Below are positions 10,255 through 19,832 of a DNA stretch of 20,194 bases, in pieces (within the stretch, counting starts at the first letter, position 1; every line of letters starts with the position of its first letter). Origin of the DNA: Zelonia costaricensis (lineage: Eukaryota; Euglenozoa; Kinetoplastea; Trypanosomatida; Trypanosomatidae); assembly GCA_030849075.1 (NCBI GenBank), contig JASAOO010003068.1, forward strand, positions 1-20,194, given 5' to 3'. A program made the position numbers and the translations under genes. The notes beneath the pieces were generated by a model. That model was not told the DNA's origin. It searched no databases and was given only the letters and a program-made list of their open reading frames with translations.

Positions 10255-10280
10255 CAGCAGCAGCAACAGCAGCAACAGCA
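10255..10280. repeat. (CAG/CAA)n trinucleotide repeat
   Basis: About eight to nine mixed CAG and CAA units. Read in one frame it gives poly-Gln, but that frame (9973-10332) has no ATG, so it is more likely leader-like or untranslated. Confidence 0.8.
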
Positions 10281-10679
10281 CACAAAGAGCGAAAGAGGCG
10301 TGTGCACGCCAGCACCTTTTTCTTCTCAATAACACAAACGCGCAACAACCTTCTTGGCAGGTGACACAGAAAAGTAGGTTGTGTGGACGCTGGAAGCTCC
10401 GTCGACTGTGTCTTTTTTCTCGTGCGAAGGCTCTGCAGTCTTGGCACAGCTCGAGAGGAGAAGGTGAAGAGAAGAGTTGTTCTCGTGCGTGCGTGTGTAC
10501 AGACAGCACTCGGCCACTCACCGAGACTCCCCCTCGGCTTTCTTCTTTATTTGTGCTTCTCTTTCTCTCATTCGTTTGTTTGTTTTCTTTCCTTCGCGAG
10601 TTCATCTCGCCTTCACCTGCACGCGAGTTTGTGGCTTCTGAACAGGCCTCGAGGCGCACAGCATATCAGCACCTCTCTG

Positions 10680-10696
10680 CCCCCCCCCCCCCCCCC
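10680..10696. repeat. Poly-C run (17)
   Basis: Longest C homopolymer in the window, followed by further C-runs separated by single A. Confidence 0.9.
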
Positions 10697-12565
10697 ACCC
10701 CCCACCCATAGTCGTCGCGTCACAGTACCTGCGCTTCCCACCCCCAAAAGTAACTATCATAGTTTCTTGTGTTTCTCTGCTGTCTGTGAGTGTGTACGTG
10801 TGTGTGTGTGCTGCTTGGTGTTCGCCGCACGTACTTCACCTCACCTCTTTTCCCTTTTGTTTCTCTCGACTTCTTGTCTCGAGCTCAAGAGGCACATCCC
10901 CCTTTTCCCCACTGCGGCGCTTCTTCTCGGCGCTGCTTTTGGCTCTTTTTTCTTTTCTTGTTGCACGTCGCCTCTTTTGCTTTGTCGCCCCACAACGGGT
11001 GTTGCACGACGGAGCCCCCCCCCCCCGCTCTCACGTTTCCATCATCCCATTCCACTCTCTCACACCCTCGCCTTGGCCGAAGCAGCCGCATACATAGCTG
11101 TGTTCTTCACCTCGGCGCTATTCGCAGACTCCTGCGTCGAAGCTGAGGGCATCGCTGATCTGCCCGTGCGGTACGTCCCTGCTTGACTGCGTGCGTGCGT
11201 GTGCGCACGTGTGCACCATCAGAGTCCTTTCAAAACTCTCGCTTCCCTCCGTGCTTATTCTCGCTTCTGCCTTCACCCCTCCCTGTTTCTTGACTATCAT
11301 CCACGAGCTCCCCGCTTGCCGTTACTTGTTTGCCTGCTGTTGCGGCTACTGCTGCAACCCTCATCTCACGCGCTCGCCTCACGTTGTCGCCCTCCTCACC
11401 TCATCGTCTTCCGCTTCTTGTTTTTTTTCTTGCATCGGAGACTCTCTTGACTGCCTTCCCCCCCCCGCCGTCCTTCCGTCCGGCCTTCCGTCTTTCTGTT
11501 CTTCCGTTTGTCCGTCCTTTGCCCCCCTTTTTCCTCCGCCTCCTCCTCTGTTCACGCGTTCAACGCCACATCATCCACACACACAAAAAAACAAGATAGT
11601 CGTGTCAAACCAAACAAAACTTCTCTTTCCTGTGTAACAAGAACAACACCGACTAAAAAAAAAAAAACAGAGAAAAACGAAACGACACGACAAGGTGTCT
11701 CCTTCCCCCGCCTTTTTACTTCTCTAGGGCGCCCACCACATTGTGCTCTCTGGCTTTCTCTCCTCACGAGGACTCCATACCCACACACGAGCCGAGTCAC
11801 TGTCACAATCCTTCTTGTGCACCCTTTTCTTTCTCCCCTGTTCTTACCTTTCCTCATTTCTGGTCTTCGCTATTAGAGGTACGCTAGCGCGTTGCCCGCA
11901 CGCACGGTGCACCCTCTCGTGTGTGTTTGTGCTTATCTGTGTGTGGACCTGTGCGCCAGTGCGTTGGTCTCTCTTCGCTTCTTTCTTTTTCTTCTCTCTC
12001 TGTGTGTGTCTCTCTCTCTCACTATCTCCTTCTCTGTTTACTCTGTGCGCATACACGCACAGTGTAGTAGACCCTGTTCACGGCTCTGAACAGTGCTTCG
12101 TTGTGCGTGCGTGTGTGTAGAGAAGGGCGGGTACTGCCTCCTCATCTCCTGCATCTGCTCGTGTGGCCACTTCGCCCTCCTGTTGCTCTCCTCCCCTCGT
12201 TTCGCTTCTCATAGACTTGCGTTGCTTACTTCTCTTCTGCCCCCCTCCCCCCTCTCTCGTTTGCAGCCCTTTCTCGCTGCCTCCCGCGCTCCCCGCTCTT
12301 CTGCTTGACACCATCGAGGGAAGCGTGCGCGTCGTTGCGTGTGTGTGCGTGAACCCAAGGAGAATCGCAGGGGGACTGCGCTGCGTCTGCGGCGAACCCG
12401 CTTCTCCTTCTCTTCTCGCTCTCTCGCTCTCCGTGCCACCGACTGAACGGACACGCAAAAGGCATTCACACGAACGCACGTTTGTTTCCTGCGTGCGGTG
12501 CTGCGCCGAACACCGCTGCCGTGACGTGCGAGGGCCATCAGACCGGTGCGTCCTCGACTTCCAGG

Positions 12566-12587
12566 CTTTCTCCCCCTTCCTGCTTAG
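12566..12587 (+). promoter_or_regulatory. Predicted spliced-leader trans-splicing acceptor of the 432-aa gene
   Basis: A run of almost pure C/T (12566-12585) ends in TGCTTAG, with the AG at 12586-12587. It is followed directly by an A-rich, AC-rich leader. In trypanosomatids a polypyrimidine tract plus the next AG defines where the spliced-leader exon is joined. No ATG occurs between this AG and the CDS start, which supports the site. Nearby AGs a few bases downstream (12590) could also be used. Confidence 0.55.
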
Positions 12588-12743
12588 AAGAACTGAAGGC
12601 AACAGGAAAAAAAGAACATCAACAACAGGCATCAACAACAACAAGGAAAGAAGCCATAAATTGCGGCAACATACAACGGAGTACTACACACAAAAACAAA
12701 ACACACCCAAACAAAACAAAAAACGATTACTGCTGCCAGAGTC
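12588..12743 (+). other. Predicted 5' UTR of the 432-aa gene
   Basis: These 156 nt switch abruptly from C/T-rich to A- and AC-rich, with repeated CAA/AAC triplets, as expected of an unstructured Leishmania 5' leader. No upstream ATG is present, so there is no uORF. Position -3 relative to the start codon is G, a favourable initiation context. The boundary depends on the predicted acceptor. Confidence 0.5.
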
Positions 12744-14042
12744 ATGAGGCGCAGCTTCAGCGAGTCGGCGAGCACCGGCGACTCCTTCAAGACGCAAATG
12801 TCGGCCGACATTGTTGGGGACTACAGCCTGTTCGCCGAGGTGGTGGCCGCGCAGTCCGCACCAACCATCGCTCGAGGCGGCTCGCCGCTCTCGCCCACGG
12901 CACTCTCCGCTCTGACTTCGACGCCGCCGACCTCACGGACCTCGACGGCGGGGGGCGGACCGGACGACGTGCAAAGCCCACGCGCGGCGGAAGCGGCTGC
13001 TGCGTCTCGAGAGGGCAAAAACAGCAGCACCACGACGGTGCCAGCGGTGCGGCTCTGCGCCGACACGACACGCACCACCGCCGCCGCCGCAGGGGCATCG
13101 CTGCGAGGCTGCCGTCGACTCAGCGGGGCGGTGGCCACGGTGGAGGTGCTGCCTGTCGTGCCATCGCCCGTCATGCGGGTCGCACACAGCGCGCGGTGGG
13201 GCGGTACGGCTGCGGCTGCGGCAGTGACCGACAGGCCCCGTGTCCTGCTCGCTTTGACGGAGCCGCAGCGGCAGCAGCAGCCGTATCAGCACGGCGTGCG
13301 GCCCGGCAACGAGTCACCCAGCGCGTTGAGTGCGGGGAGTCCGCTGAGCCGGCATGCCTGTCAGCGCAGCACCACTAACGCCACGTCCGCACTGAGCAAC
13401 AGCTGCGGCTCCTACGCAGTCACTGTCAGTCAGCGTACCGGCAGCCCGGCCCCGCATAGTGAGAGCATCGGGCACGCCGCGGTCACCCCACCGGAGCTCC
13501 TCTTTGTGCTGCCTGACTCCAATTCGCTCGCGAGCCGGCTCAGTCACGTCGCAAGCGAGGATGTGCGTGCCGCCCACGCCTCGTCGTCGTCGTCCTCAGA
13601 AAGCTCGATGTTCTCGCCTGTCATTAACCGGAGCCGCACGCTGGTGCCGCCGCCGGCACCCTTGCCCACGCGCAGCGATGCCGCAGCCTCACAGGCAGAG
13701 ACGTCCGACGTCTCCACCCGTTCTTCAGCGACGGCGGCGGTGTTGCCGTCGGGCCCGGTTGAGTCGCCGCGACGGCTCATGCGAGCGCTGCCACAAGCGT
13801 CTACGGGACGCAGCTCGAGTCGCACGCGCGATGCCCGTGGGGAGCTTCCAAGTGTTGTGCCACGTGGTCTGTCGCTGGCGCAGCAGGGAGCGTGGCGGCG
13901 GATGGAGCGGGCGGTGGCGTCGCCGTCGTGGGTGTCGGCGGTGTCGCCCATGGTGGACACCACGGAGGAGATGCGCCGCGAGCGCGCAATGCTGGAGGCC
14001 GCGCGTGTCTTGTGCGTTGGCGGGGGCGTCCTGACGCTGTGA
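12744..14042 (+). CDS. Hypothetical Ser/Ala-rich disordered protein (432 aa)
   Basis: I do not recognise the family and assign no function. This is the only frame combining a balanced amino-acid composition with mostly G or C in the third codon position, the usual Leishmania coding signature. The start is the first ATG after the predicted splice acceptor at 12587; an in-frame TAA lies at 12657-12659, so no upstream extension is possible, and the TGA is at 14040-14042. The product is rich in Ser, Ala, Thr, Pro and Arg. Visible features are Ala runs near residues 84-87, 113-116 and 156-160, a QRQQQ stretch at 175-179, a six-Ser run at 280-285, PPPAP at 302-306, and a more ordered, helix-prone charged C-terminus at about 384-421 (two Trp, EEMRRERAMLEAAR). 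There are 11 Ser-Pro and 2 Thr-Pro sites plus RRLS at 124-127, which would suit phosphorylation (inference). No signal peptide, membrane segment or catalytic motif is visible. A regulatory or cytoskeletal scaffold is conceivable but unproven. Confidence 0.88.
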   Translation: MRRSFSESASTGDSFKTQMSADIVGDYSLFAEVVAAQSAPTIARGGSPLSPTALSALTSTPPTSRTSTAGGGPDDVQSPRAAEAAAASREGKNSSTTTVPAVRLCADTTRTTAAAAGASLRGCRRLSGAVATVEVLPVVPSPVMRVAHSARWGGTAAAAAVTDRPRVLLALTEPQRQQQPYQHGVRPGNESPSALSAGSPLSRHACQRSTTNATSALSNSCGSYAVTVSQRTGSPAPHSESIGHAAVTPPELLFVLPDSNSLASRLSHVASEDVRAAHASSSSSSESSMFSPVINRSRTLVPPPAPLPTRSDAAASQAETSDVSTRSSATAAVLPSGPVESPRRLMRALPQASTGRSSSRTRDARGELPSVVPRGLSLAQQGAWRRMERAVASPSWVSAVSPMVDTTEEMRRERAMLEAARVLCVGGGVLTL

Positions 14043-14202
14043 CACACCAAAGCGACGCACGTCTCGTTCCCCGTGGACGGTCCTCTTCGCGAATGCGCTG
14101 CGCGTGTGCCGCTGCGTTTCCTTCGCTCCATTTTTCTTTTTTGTTTTTTCGTTGTTCTCGCGCGCGTCTCCGGGGCTTGTGCTTGCCTATAGAGGAGCGG
14201 CT

Positions 14203-14952
14203 ATGACAGTGCGCCTGATGGCCAGCCGGCGTCTGTCCCGCTCCCCCTCCTCCTTCTCACCTTCTCGCCTCTTGGCGTTGCTCTTGCTGGTGTCAGGGTC
14301 CCGTGCGTGTTTCATGAAAAACACGCGCGTCTCTCTCTCGAGGCCCTCCTGCTTCCTGCTCTGTTTATTCAGGGTTTCTCTCTTGTTTCTCGTGTGCGTG
14401 CTGCACTCTGCTTCCTGTAACTCTGTTTCCGCGGATCAGGTGCTCCTGCTGCACGCGCAGATCCGACGCATGCTGCCACCAGGCGGGCGGGGGGGAGGTG
14501 GGGGTGGGGAGCGCGACTACCTCCTCCCTGCCCGCACCCCTCTTCTCTCTTCGCTTTCCCCCCTTCCACGTTCGCAGATTCTCCTGCTTCGGATCAGCTC
14601 CATTTTGTGCATGTCGCGACGCACGCATGTGCCCGGCGCCCCCCCCGCTCCGTGCCTGCTCGCCTTCTTTTTTCTTCTCGTTTTCCAGTTTTCTTTTTCC
14701 TGCTCTCTCTGCTTCTTCTCCCCCCCGCTCCTCCGCCGGCATGCGATGCACTCACACGCGCCTTCGCCTCGCTGCCCACCACCGGCCGTCCTCCACAAGC
14801 TTACGTCGACGCTCCGTTCTCTGCTTCTCTTCGTCTCTGGTTTTTTTCCTCTTGTCTTCGGTCGTTCCGCTGGCTCTGCCCCCCCCCCCCCTTCACCCCC
14901 TACCTCGACCCCCCACCTCGACCCCAGCTGGCTCCCTCCCTCTTCTCTCTGA
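14203..14952 (+). other. Weak candidate ORF (249 aa), hydrophobic
   Basis: First ATG after a C/T tract and AG at 14191-14192. The N-terminus is basic and followed by a hydrophobic LLALLLLVSG segment, like a signal peptide, with more hydrophobic stretches later. The region between the previous stop codon and this AG is only about 150 nt, short for a 3' UTR plus intergenic tract, and most of the frame is C/T tract. I lean towards non-coding. Confidence 0.13.
14485..14509 (+). other. Plus-strand G-quadruplex candidate
   Basis: G-runs of 3, 7, 2, 5 and 4 separated by single or double bases, against a C/T-rich strand. Confidence 0.55.
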
Positions 14953-15559
14953 GCTTCTTCCTTTTTTTTTTTTGCGGGAATTCTCGAGCTCGACCGTCGG
15001 CGTTGCCCTGCTATCTCTCGCTACAGCGCACCCCCCTCCTCCTCCTCGCTTTCCCTGCTCCCCACCTCCGTGCATTCTCTATGATTCTCTGCATTGCATA
15101 TACACACCGCCCACCTCCGACCTCCCAAGCCCCCCCCCTCCTCAAGAAAAATGGAGAAGAACCACACGAGCTCCCCTCCCCTCCCCTCCTTTGCACGCAT
15201 CTATCTTGTGCATCGCGTGTTTGCTTCAGACGGGGTGCTCTATTGCTAACCCTCCCCCCTGCTCTCTCACATCTCCCTCACACCCACCCTCCTCGAGCCG
15301 GCCGTCTGGTGCGCGTGGCGGTGGTCAGACCACGCCGCATCGTTGGCGGTGTCACACGCACTCTTTTCCCGTGTTTCCTGCTCTTCTTCTCTCTCCCTCA
15401 CCTGCCGCCGCTCTCGTCAGACTTCACGCCCCCCCCCCATCTCCTTCCTTGCCTGCCGTGGTGGTCTGACGTCTGTGTCTGTGTGTGCGGCTGTGCTCAG
15501 TTTTGCCTTTTTTTCTTTCCTTCTCTTGCCTCATCTTTTTTTTGAATTCATTTCTTGCC

Positions 15560-15750
15560 TATTTGAGTGGCACTTTGCTACCTCGAGGCGCGGAGGCGTC
15601 GCCTCGCGTGTGTCCGGGGGCGCGCGCGCGATGGCGCGCATTTCTCCGCGCGTGCAAGGGTGCGCAGGCGTCGACGCACGACGTTAAGGTAGCTGCACAC
15701 AGCCCCACCCACGCACGGATGCCCGGGCTCGCGCGAGGTCACCTATGTGC
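15560..15750. other. CpG-rich composition island, possible degenerate retroposon (SIDER-like)
   Basis: The segment has balanced, CpG-rich composition unlike the flanking C/T tracts, with short inverted repeats (CGAGGCG at 15584-15590 and CGCCTCG at 15600-15606). Leishmania 3' UTRs often carry degenerate SIDER retroposons. The identification is by general resemblance only; no tail or target-site duplication was found. Confidence 0.22.
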
Positions 15751-15920
15751 CGGTTCTTTGCTTTTTTTTTGTTGGTGGTCTTTACTAAATTTCCTTTTTT
15801 CTTTTGATGGATGTGCGCTTCTTGTGCGCATGCCAGTGTCTTTCTGTTCGTGTTTCCTGCTTAGAGCTTCCGCCTTGCAACGCATATACGCTTGTGTGCA
15901 TTTGCGTTCTGTGTGCTTGC

Positions 15921-15968
15921 GTGTCTGTGTCTGTGTCTGTGTCTGTGCGTGTGTGTGCGTGTGTGTGG
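15921..15968. repeat. GTGTCT hexamer repeat passing into TG repeat
   Basis: Four GTGTCT units (15921-15944) followed by TG/CG units. Confidence 0.85.
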
Positions 15969-16138
15969 TTATCTATACAGATCCACACGTGAAAGATGCG
16001 CTCGCGGGCTTGGCGCGCTGTCTCCGCGTCCTAGTTGGGCAGGGAGGAAGTTCTGCGCACTCGCTCGGCTGTGTTTGTGTGCGTGTATCTGAGGGCGTCG
16101 CGATGCAGCGTCCGCCGGGCACCGCTTTCGCTCTCCTT

Positions 16139-16157
16139 TGTGTGTGTGTTTGTGTGG
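16139..16157. repeat. TG repeat
   Basis: Interrupted TG units, complementary to the CA-rich block at 16226-16256. Confidence 0.75.
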
Positions 16158-16225
16158 TGCTGGCTTGTCGGCGGAGCCTCGGCGCATACTGACGAGGCAC
16201 ACCACCTACACCATCGCATGTACCG

Positions 16226-16256
16226 ACACACGCCCGAAACACACAAGCACACACGT
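16226..16256. repeat. CA-rich repeat
   Basis: Interrupted CA units about 70 nt after the TG repeat; the pair could form an RNA hairpin. Confidence 0.7.
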
Positions 16257-16709
16257 AGACGCATCAGGACAGACCTCTTTTTCTCACCTCTGCCCCCCTG
16301 CAACGTACCACGCCATCACGTGACAAAGCCGCCCAATATATCAAGAAGAACAGAGCGTACCGGGAGCCCCCCACACAGGAACATCACCTCCGTGCCCCCC
16401 TCCCCATTCACCTGGATACGGGGAGGTGTGACGAGTTGGAGGGGACGGGAACAGCTAGCTAGCTGTGTGTGTGTGTGGGGGGGGGTGTACCTGTGTCACC
16501 TCCGCTGTTCGCACCACGCGCGCTGCCCTATCGCGTCGCTCGTCGTTTTTGTGGATCGGGGATCGCTTTGTGCAAGGCGGCACCTGCGGCGCCTCCCCCC
16601 TCCCCCCTGTTTTCTTTTTTCCCTTCTCTTCCTCGAGACGTGCACTACGCACCGGCCGTGGCTCGCGCTGAGCGCCACGAGGTACACAGGAAGGGGCTGG
16701 AGGAAGGAA

Positions 16710-16732
16710 GGGACAGGGGGGGGGTGGGCGGG
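16710..16732 (+). other. Plus-strand G-quadruplex candidate
   Basis: G-runs of 3, 9, 3 and 3 with short loops (ACA, T, C). Confidence 0.55.
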
Positions 16733-16960
16733 TGGCGATGGCGGTGGAGGAGCGTGATCGACGCGCACGTCCAAGCGGGTGCTCGGCTTCCTGTGCACCT
16801 CGTGCGGCAAAGCTGCGGCGACACGGAAGCCGCACCCGTGCAACGCCTTCTGAGTGGTTGTCTTGCCGCCGAAACAGTGTCACCCTCTCCTCTCTGTCTC
16901 TGTCTGTTCTTTACCTTGCTGCGCTCGTCCTGCGCCCTTTTCGGTTCCTTTCACCTTTGA

Positions 16961-16982
16961 ACACACACACACACACACACAC
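16961..16982. repeat. (AC)11 microsatellite
   Basis: Uninterrupted AC units. Confidence 0.9.
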
Positions 16983-18501
16983 CGCCTCTACGATCATCGC
17001 GATCGACGCTGGCCATACGCACGACTTCACACACACCCGCAGTAAGCAATACCTGCAAAGCCGACAGGACAACGCGGAAGACGGGGAAAGATAGCTGCCA
17101 AGCCCAACCGAACACACTCACACATCGACACACCAACAGACCCCTGCACGCACAAACGCACACGAACTCTCTCTCACACACACAAAGACACAGACCTACA
17201 AACATACACTCTCTCTTCCCACGTCTCTCTCACAAACGCGCACGCGCGGCGGTCTAGGCGAGCTTTATTGGAGGCGTCCCACGCCCATCAACCCACTTCC
17301 CTCCCTTCCCCCTCCCCCTTTTTTGTGCTTTCCGTGCACGCGAAGGACGTTGCGAGCTCTTCATACAAGCCGACGTCTCGCGCTTGCCTCTCTCCCCTCC
17401 ACCCCCCCTCACCCCGTCTTCATCTCTTCGCACCTCGCTGTCACGCAACGAGCGGAGCCGTCCACCTCTGGCACCGTCAGCTTCCCGCTTCGTCTCCTCC
17501 TCCTCCTCCTCATTCGAGCGCTGTTCGCCGCGTTGGGGGAGAAGACTTCTCTCCCCTTTTTTTTTCTCAGACACGGTCTCGCCACGAAACGAAACCAACA
17601 CGAGCGAAGGCGCGCTCGGCAGCTGCTCGCCTCGCTTCACCTCCTTCGTGTGTGAGGACGGCGCCAACTGCGGCGTCCAGCGCTCAAGTACGTCTCCGCA
17701 GTCTTGCAAGTACAGCAAGAAGAGGACGTGTGCGTGACAGCGAGAAAGCGAAAAAGAAGAGAGACAAACACACACACAAACAAAAAAAAAAGTGTAAGTA
17801 ATCACAAAAGAAGGAAGGACCAAGTACAACTCTGTGGCGCTGTGGTGAAGCAACTGTGTGCGTGGGTCTCTGTGCGTAGTGAGCGGTGGTCCCGACGCAG
17901 TAGGAGCCTTCGCGCCCCCCCGTCTCCCAACTCCTTCGCTTGCTGTCTCAGTCGCTCCCTTCTCCCACGGGTGCTGCCTGGCGTCTGCTTCGCGCGGTTT
18001 TCTCTTTTCGTATTGTGAACCTCCGCATCTGCGCACTTTTTTTCTTTTCTTTTCTTCTGTCACGTGTGGCTCGGGCGGGGGTGCGAGTGCGCCGGTTCTC
18101 TTTTTTTTCTGGTGTCTGCTCTGCGTATTGCGCAGCGTCGCGCGCTGCCGCTGACGGGTCTGGACCGGCTCCACCCTCCCCCCCCTCGTCCTCCGTCCCG
18201 TTCCGCCACCCCTCTCGCCCAATCCAACTGCGCTGTCTCTGTCCTCCCTCCATCGTCGCCTGCCACGGTTTTCTTTTTTTTTTTTTCTTCTTCCTCTCCG
18301 TCCTTCCCCCCCCTCCCCCCGCCGTCTCTCTGACTTGTCGCACTGAACTGCATCTGCGCCGCCGCGCTTACAGACTTCGTTGTGAACCCGCCGCTGCTGC
18401 TGCGACTACTGCTGCCCCCCTCCTTCTCCCTCCGCCCTTTTCCTCTTTCCATCGCGCTGCACTCGTCTACGTTGACGCGCGTGCGTGCCCGACGACGGCG
18501 C

Positions 18502-18639
18502 ACCGCCTTCCCTCCCCACCTCCGCTGTGCCACCCCCCACCCCCCCCCCCGCGTCCCATCTCCCACCACCCTTNACCGCCTTCCCTCCCCACCTCCGCTG
18601 TGCCACCCCCCCCTCCGCGTCCCATCTCCCACCACCCTT
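18502..18639. repeat. Tandem direct duplication around an N
   Basis: The sequence at 18502-18573 recurs at 18575-18639, differing mainly in C-run length, with a single undetermined base at 18574 exactly between them. It may be two unmerged overlapping contig ends rather than a real duplication. Confidence 0.85.
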
Positions 18640-19029
18640 CCCTCTCTCCTTCTTTTTCTTCTTCTGGGTAGTGGTGTGCTTGTACATACATAGAGGCGGC
18701 TTTGGCAAGGAGCTGCCTCCCTCCCGGTCTGCTTTCTTTCTTTCCGTTATCTGACTTCACCGATCACACCGCTTTAGCCCGTACGTGTATGTGTGTCTCT
18801 CTCTCTCTACACGCATCCGACGACCCCGTCACACGCACGCACTAGCGGAGGTACGGTTCAACCACGTGCCTCGGGTCTTGTGCACATCAGCCACCGCCAC
18901 ATCACCATCCTTGCACTAGTTTCACTTGCGCTGATCTCTTTCTCTTTCTGTCTGTCGTTCTCCTTGCCTTTTATTGCTTCACACCGCCATCGAAAAGAGA
19001 AAAAAAGACTCAAGCGCGCTCACAGGCAT

Positions 19030-19051
19030 ACACACACTCACACACACACAC
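19030..19051. repeat. (CA)n microsatellite
   Basis: CA units with one CT interruption. Confidence 0.88.
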
Positions 19052-19298
19052 TGATATACCCCAGACACAGCCTCCTCGTCGTTCTCCCGCATCCCCCTCT
19101 TCCTGCTCGCCACGGTCGGTTTTTTTCTCCCCCCCTTTTTCCGCCTTTGTGTTTTAGAATTGAATTCTCGGGCCCCTTTTGTGCTCTCTCTCTCTTGTGT
19201 CTGAGCGCCTCGATCTCGTTGAGTTTCTCCCGGTCACCTTTCTTTTGTACCTTCTTGCACACCCCTCTCTCTCCCCCTCGCTGCTTTGTGGTTTGGCT

Positions 19299-19317
19299 GT
19301 GTGTGTGTGTGTGTGTG
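19299..19317. repeat. (GT)n microsatellite
   Basis: Uninterrupted GT units. Confidence 0.9.
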
Positions 19318-19801
19318 CTTTGTCTGCGTCAAAGGCAACGGTACACCACCGTGACGTTGTCGCCCAAGACACTGAAGAGTACGGCAAGACCCACAAAAGG
19401 AACTCTCCGAGCAGGCACAGAGGCCAAGGAAGTACAAGTCCAGCGTCCCCTTCCCTCTTCCTTTTCTCTCCACTTTTGAAAACCCATTTCTTATATTGTG
19501 CGTTCAGATTGGCTCGTAAAGAGCAGAAAAAAAAAAAAGGACGTCGAGTGTGACAGAGGAGTCCGGCTCTTCACCTTCTTTCTAGTCTCTGATCTCGCTT
19601 TGAGTTTTCGCTTCCCCCTCCGCCTTCTTCTCCACCCGCGTCACTCCCAGTTTGGCATCCTGCGCACATGCGTGCGTGCGTCATTGTTCGTGTCTGTCGC
19701 AGCTGCAAGTAGCCCGTGCTTCCAATCCCATTCAACGCAATACTGAAATTTCAACTTCGTGACACGCGTCTCTTGTGTGACGACTGCGCAGAGCTGCGCC
19801 A

Positions 19802-19832
19802 TTTTCTCCCCCTTTTCTCTGTCTTTCTCCAG
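19802..19832 (+). promoter_or_regulatory. Predicted trans-splicing acceptor for a downstream gene
   Basis: An almost pure C/T tract (19802-19830) ends in CTCCAG, AG at 19831-19832, and the sequence soon becomes purine-rich. By motif quality it is the best acceptor in the window along with that of the 432-aa gene. Confidence 0.45.

Larger units (their letters stand above)
10191..12565. other. Gene-free intergenic DNA upstream of the 432-aa gene
   Basis: Contains a purine/CAG-CAA block (10205-10300), a poly-C run, C/T tracts, an AC-rich leader-like block at about 11578-11695 followed by a C/T tract with AG at 11726-11727, and a small hairpin at 12074-12093 (7-bp stem, 6-nt loop). No convincing coding frame. 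Confidence 0.65.
14043..16635. other. Probable 3' UTR and intergenic DNA after the 432-aa gene
   Basis: C/T-rich tracts resume within 100 nt of the stop codon. The 3' end of the mRNA cannot be placed because trypanosomatid polyadenylation has no fixed signal. A CpG-rich island (15560-15750), TG/CA repeats and a perfect 16-nt palindrome at 16451-16466 are included. One ATG frame (14203-14952) follows a potential acceptor AG at 14191-14192. Confidence 0.6.
16636..17094 (+). other. Coding-like island lacking a confirmed start
   Basis: After a C/T tract ending in AG near 16636, about 84 codons (to about 16884) in one frame show balanced composition and roughly 70% G/C third positions, but that frame has no ATG. 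A second frame has an ATG at 16738 and runs 118 codons to 17094, with a basic N-terminus, one hydrophobic segment near residues 47-72, and a CA-repeat-derived His/Thr run. It may be a small gene, a decayed gene fragment or chance. Confidence 0.22.
17095..19801. other. Gene-free intergenic DNA
   Basis: CA-rich at 17110-17210, then long C/T tracts, with a purine/A-rich leader-like block at about 17720-17850. Contains the N-containing tandem duplication, TG/CA repeats, and a balanced stretch at 19650-19800. A minus-strand frame of 53 codons (ATG at 19803) in that stretch has a protein-like composition but opposes the strand bias. No gene is called. Confidence 0.65.

Noticed and set aside
12482..13378. 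298-codon + strand frame overlapping the main CDS
   Set aside because: Non-ATG start, spans the predicted splice acceptor and leader, and over the CDS it is a GC-rich shadow with Arg/His/Gly/Ala composition.
13544..14131. 195-codon minus-strand frame inside the main CDS
   Set aside because: Typical antisense shadow of GC-rich codons; no leader or acceptor on that strand.
18855..18870. GGTTCAA motif resembling a tRNA B-box
   Set aside because: The following bases do not match and no cloverleaf can be drawn.
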